Source: Bacteroidales bacterium (GTDB lineage Bacteria > Bacteroidota > Bacteroidia > Bacteroidales > UBA7960). From it: a stretch of 39,776 nucleotides of DNA. Made by a program: the position numbers and the translations under genes. Location: positions 1 through 39,776 of the forward strand of contig JAHYJD010000022.1 of NCBI GenBank assembly GCA_019429365.1. Reading direction: 5' to 3'. This document shows positions 39,177 to 39,776 of this stretch, in pieces; within the stretch, counting starts at the first letter, position 1, and the number at the start of each line of letters is the position of its first letter. The notes under the pieces were generated by a model. That model searched no databases, had not been told where the DNA came from, and worked only from the letters and a program-made list of their open reading frames with translations.

Positions 39177-39776
39177 TTGGTTCATCATTCGCCAGAGCTC
39201 ATCCTTCAATTTCATAATCCCCATTTGGGTGTGTGAAGAAATCAACACATGAGGCACTTTAGGTATCTTTTTTCCGAGGGATGCCAAACCTTGTTCATCA
39301 AGCAGATCGCATTTGCTTATGGCCAGCAGGCGTTTCTTGTCGAGCAGCTCAGGATTATATTCTTGCAGTTCGTTGATCAAAACCTGATATTCCTTTTTGA
39401 TGTCTTCACTGTCGGCCGGGATCATGAAAAGCAGCACCGAGTTGCGCTCGATATGCCTGAGGAAGCGATGGCCGAGCCCCCTGCCCTCGTGCGCCCCTTC
39501 TATGATTCCGGGGATATCGGCCATCACAAACGATTGCATGTCGCGATAGGCTACCATGCCAAGGTTGGGCACCAGTGTGGTGAAAGGGTAATCGGCAATT
39601 TCGGGCTTTGCAGCCGAAACAACTGATAAAAGAGTGGACTTTCCGGCATTGGGAAAACCTACCAGTCCCACATCGGCCAGCACCTTCAGTTCAAAAACAA
39701 AAAAGGCTTCCTGCCCGGGCTCACCCGGCTGCGCATAACGGGGAGTCTGGTTTGTGCTCGACTTGAAATGGGTATT
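39165..39776 (-). CDS. obg: GTPase Obg (3' part; 5' end beyond the window)
   Basis: 203 codons are visible and the frame stays open to the window edge, so the N-terminal glycine-rich Obg fold is mostly missing; its end survives as [13 protein letters not shown] followed by [15 protein letters not shown]. The GTPase domain has G1 GFPNAGKST, the switch region [15 protein letters not shown]3 [26 protein letters not shown], and G4 appearing as ISKCDLLDE instead of NKxD. Obg binds the 50S subunit and supports ribosome assembly and stress control. The last codons Asp-Leu-stop lie inside the heptamer array. A GTG at 39683 is internal. Confidence 0.93.
   Translation of the reverse strand, partial: NTHFKSSTNQTPRYAQPGEPGQEAFFVFELKVLADVGLVGFPNAGKSTLLSVVSAAKPEIADYPFTTLVPNLGMVAYRDMQSFVMADIPGIIEGAHEGRGLGHRFLRHIERNSVLLFMIPADSEDIKKEYQVLINELQEYNPELLDKKRLLAISKCDLLDEQGLASLGKKIPKVPHVLISSHTQMGIMKLKDELWRMMNQVDL

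Overview
The window looks like a chromosomal segment of a Bacteroidota bacterium, most likely in or near the Bacteroidales/Marinilabiliales. The support comes from four observations. Many genes sit just downstream of an exact TAnnTTTG element, the Bacteroidetes -7 promoter motif. Shine-Dalgarno sequences are mostly absent. A very large secreted subtilisin ends in a type IX secretion (Por) tail. The E1 component of a 2-oxoacid dehydrogenase is a single alpha-beta chain. No rRNA, tRNA, CRISPR array, insertion sequence or prophage gene was seen. Coding density is high and every gap is under 300 bases.

Layout. 1-1175: the end of a GNAT-like gene and an unknown membrane protein with a clean terminator. 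1240-11315: a glycogen/alpha-glucan block on the + strand, with debranching enzyme (GH133), a GT4 glucosyltransferase, a GH57 amylase, then a 1432-residue fusion of glycogen synthase (GT3) and glucan phosphorylase (GT35), followed by fabG. 11376-18181: mostly - strand, with the single-chain E1 dehydrogenase, NAD(P)HX repair enzyme NnrD/NnrE, a WbqC-like protein (+), and a PgpH-like 7TM-HD phosphodiesterase. 18285-22463: a C40 peptidase, then the classic thrS-infC-rpmI-rplT translation operon closed by a bidirectional terminator. 22493-24560: a - strand three-gene unit of an Ntn amidase, a PsiE-like protein and a lipoprotein. 24739-32048: NUDIX CoA pyrophosphatase, YiiX-like lipoprotein, photolyase, membrane metallophosphoesterase, AAE-family transporter and an S10 peptidase. 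32142-34239: a blaR1-like/TonB sensor and BlaI repressor with two palindromic operators. 34317-37839: the secreted subtilisin. 37841-39776: a PNPOx-family flavoprotein, a PAP2 phosphatase and the 3' part of obg.

Points that ordinary annotation would miss. (1) infC almost certainly starts at an ATA codon at 21179, behind a strong AAGGAGG; a conventional ORF call would lose 33 residues. (2) Several same-strand gaps contain short-period (7 or 8 bp), phase-locked degenerate tandem repeats of unrelated sequence. These arrays run into the stop codon of the upstream gene (obg, metallophosphoesterase, blaI); the best is 23 heptamers with no indel at 39016-39176. (3) The blaI promoter carries two copies of the same 16-bp palindrome spaced 20 bp apart. 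(4) The leader of the synthase-phosphorylase fusion holds a terminator-like hairpin between a promoter element and the start codon. (5) A nested hairpin fills the rpmI-rplT gap. The recurring repeat arrays at stop codons are the best candidate here for something poorly described; their function, if any, is unknown.
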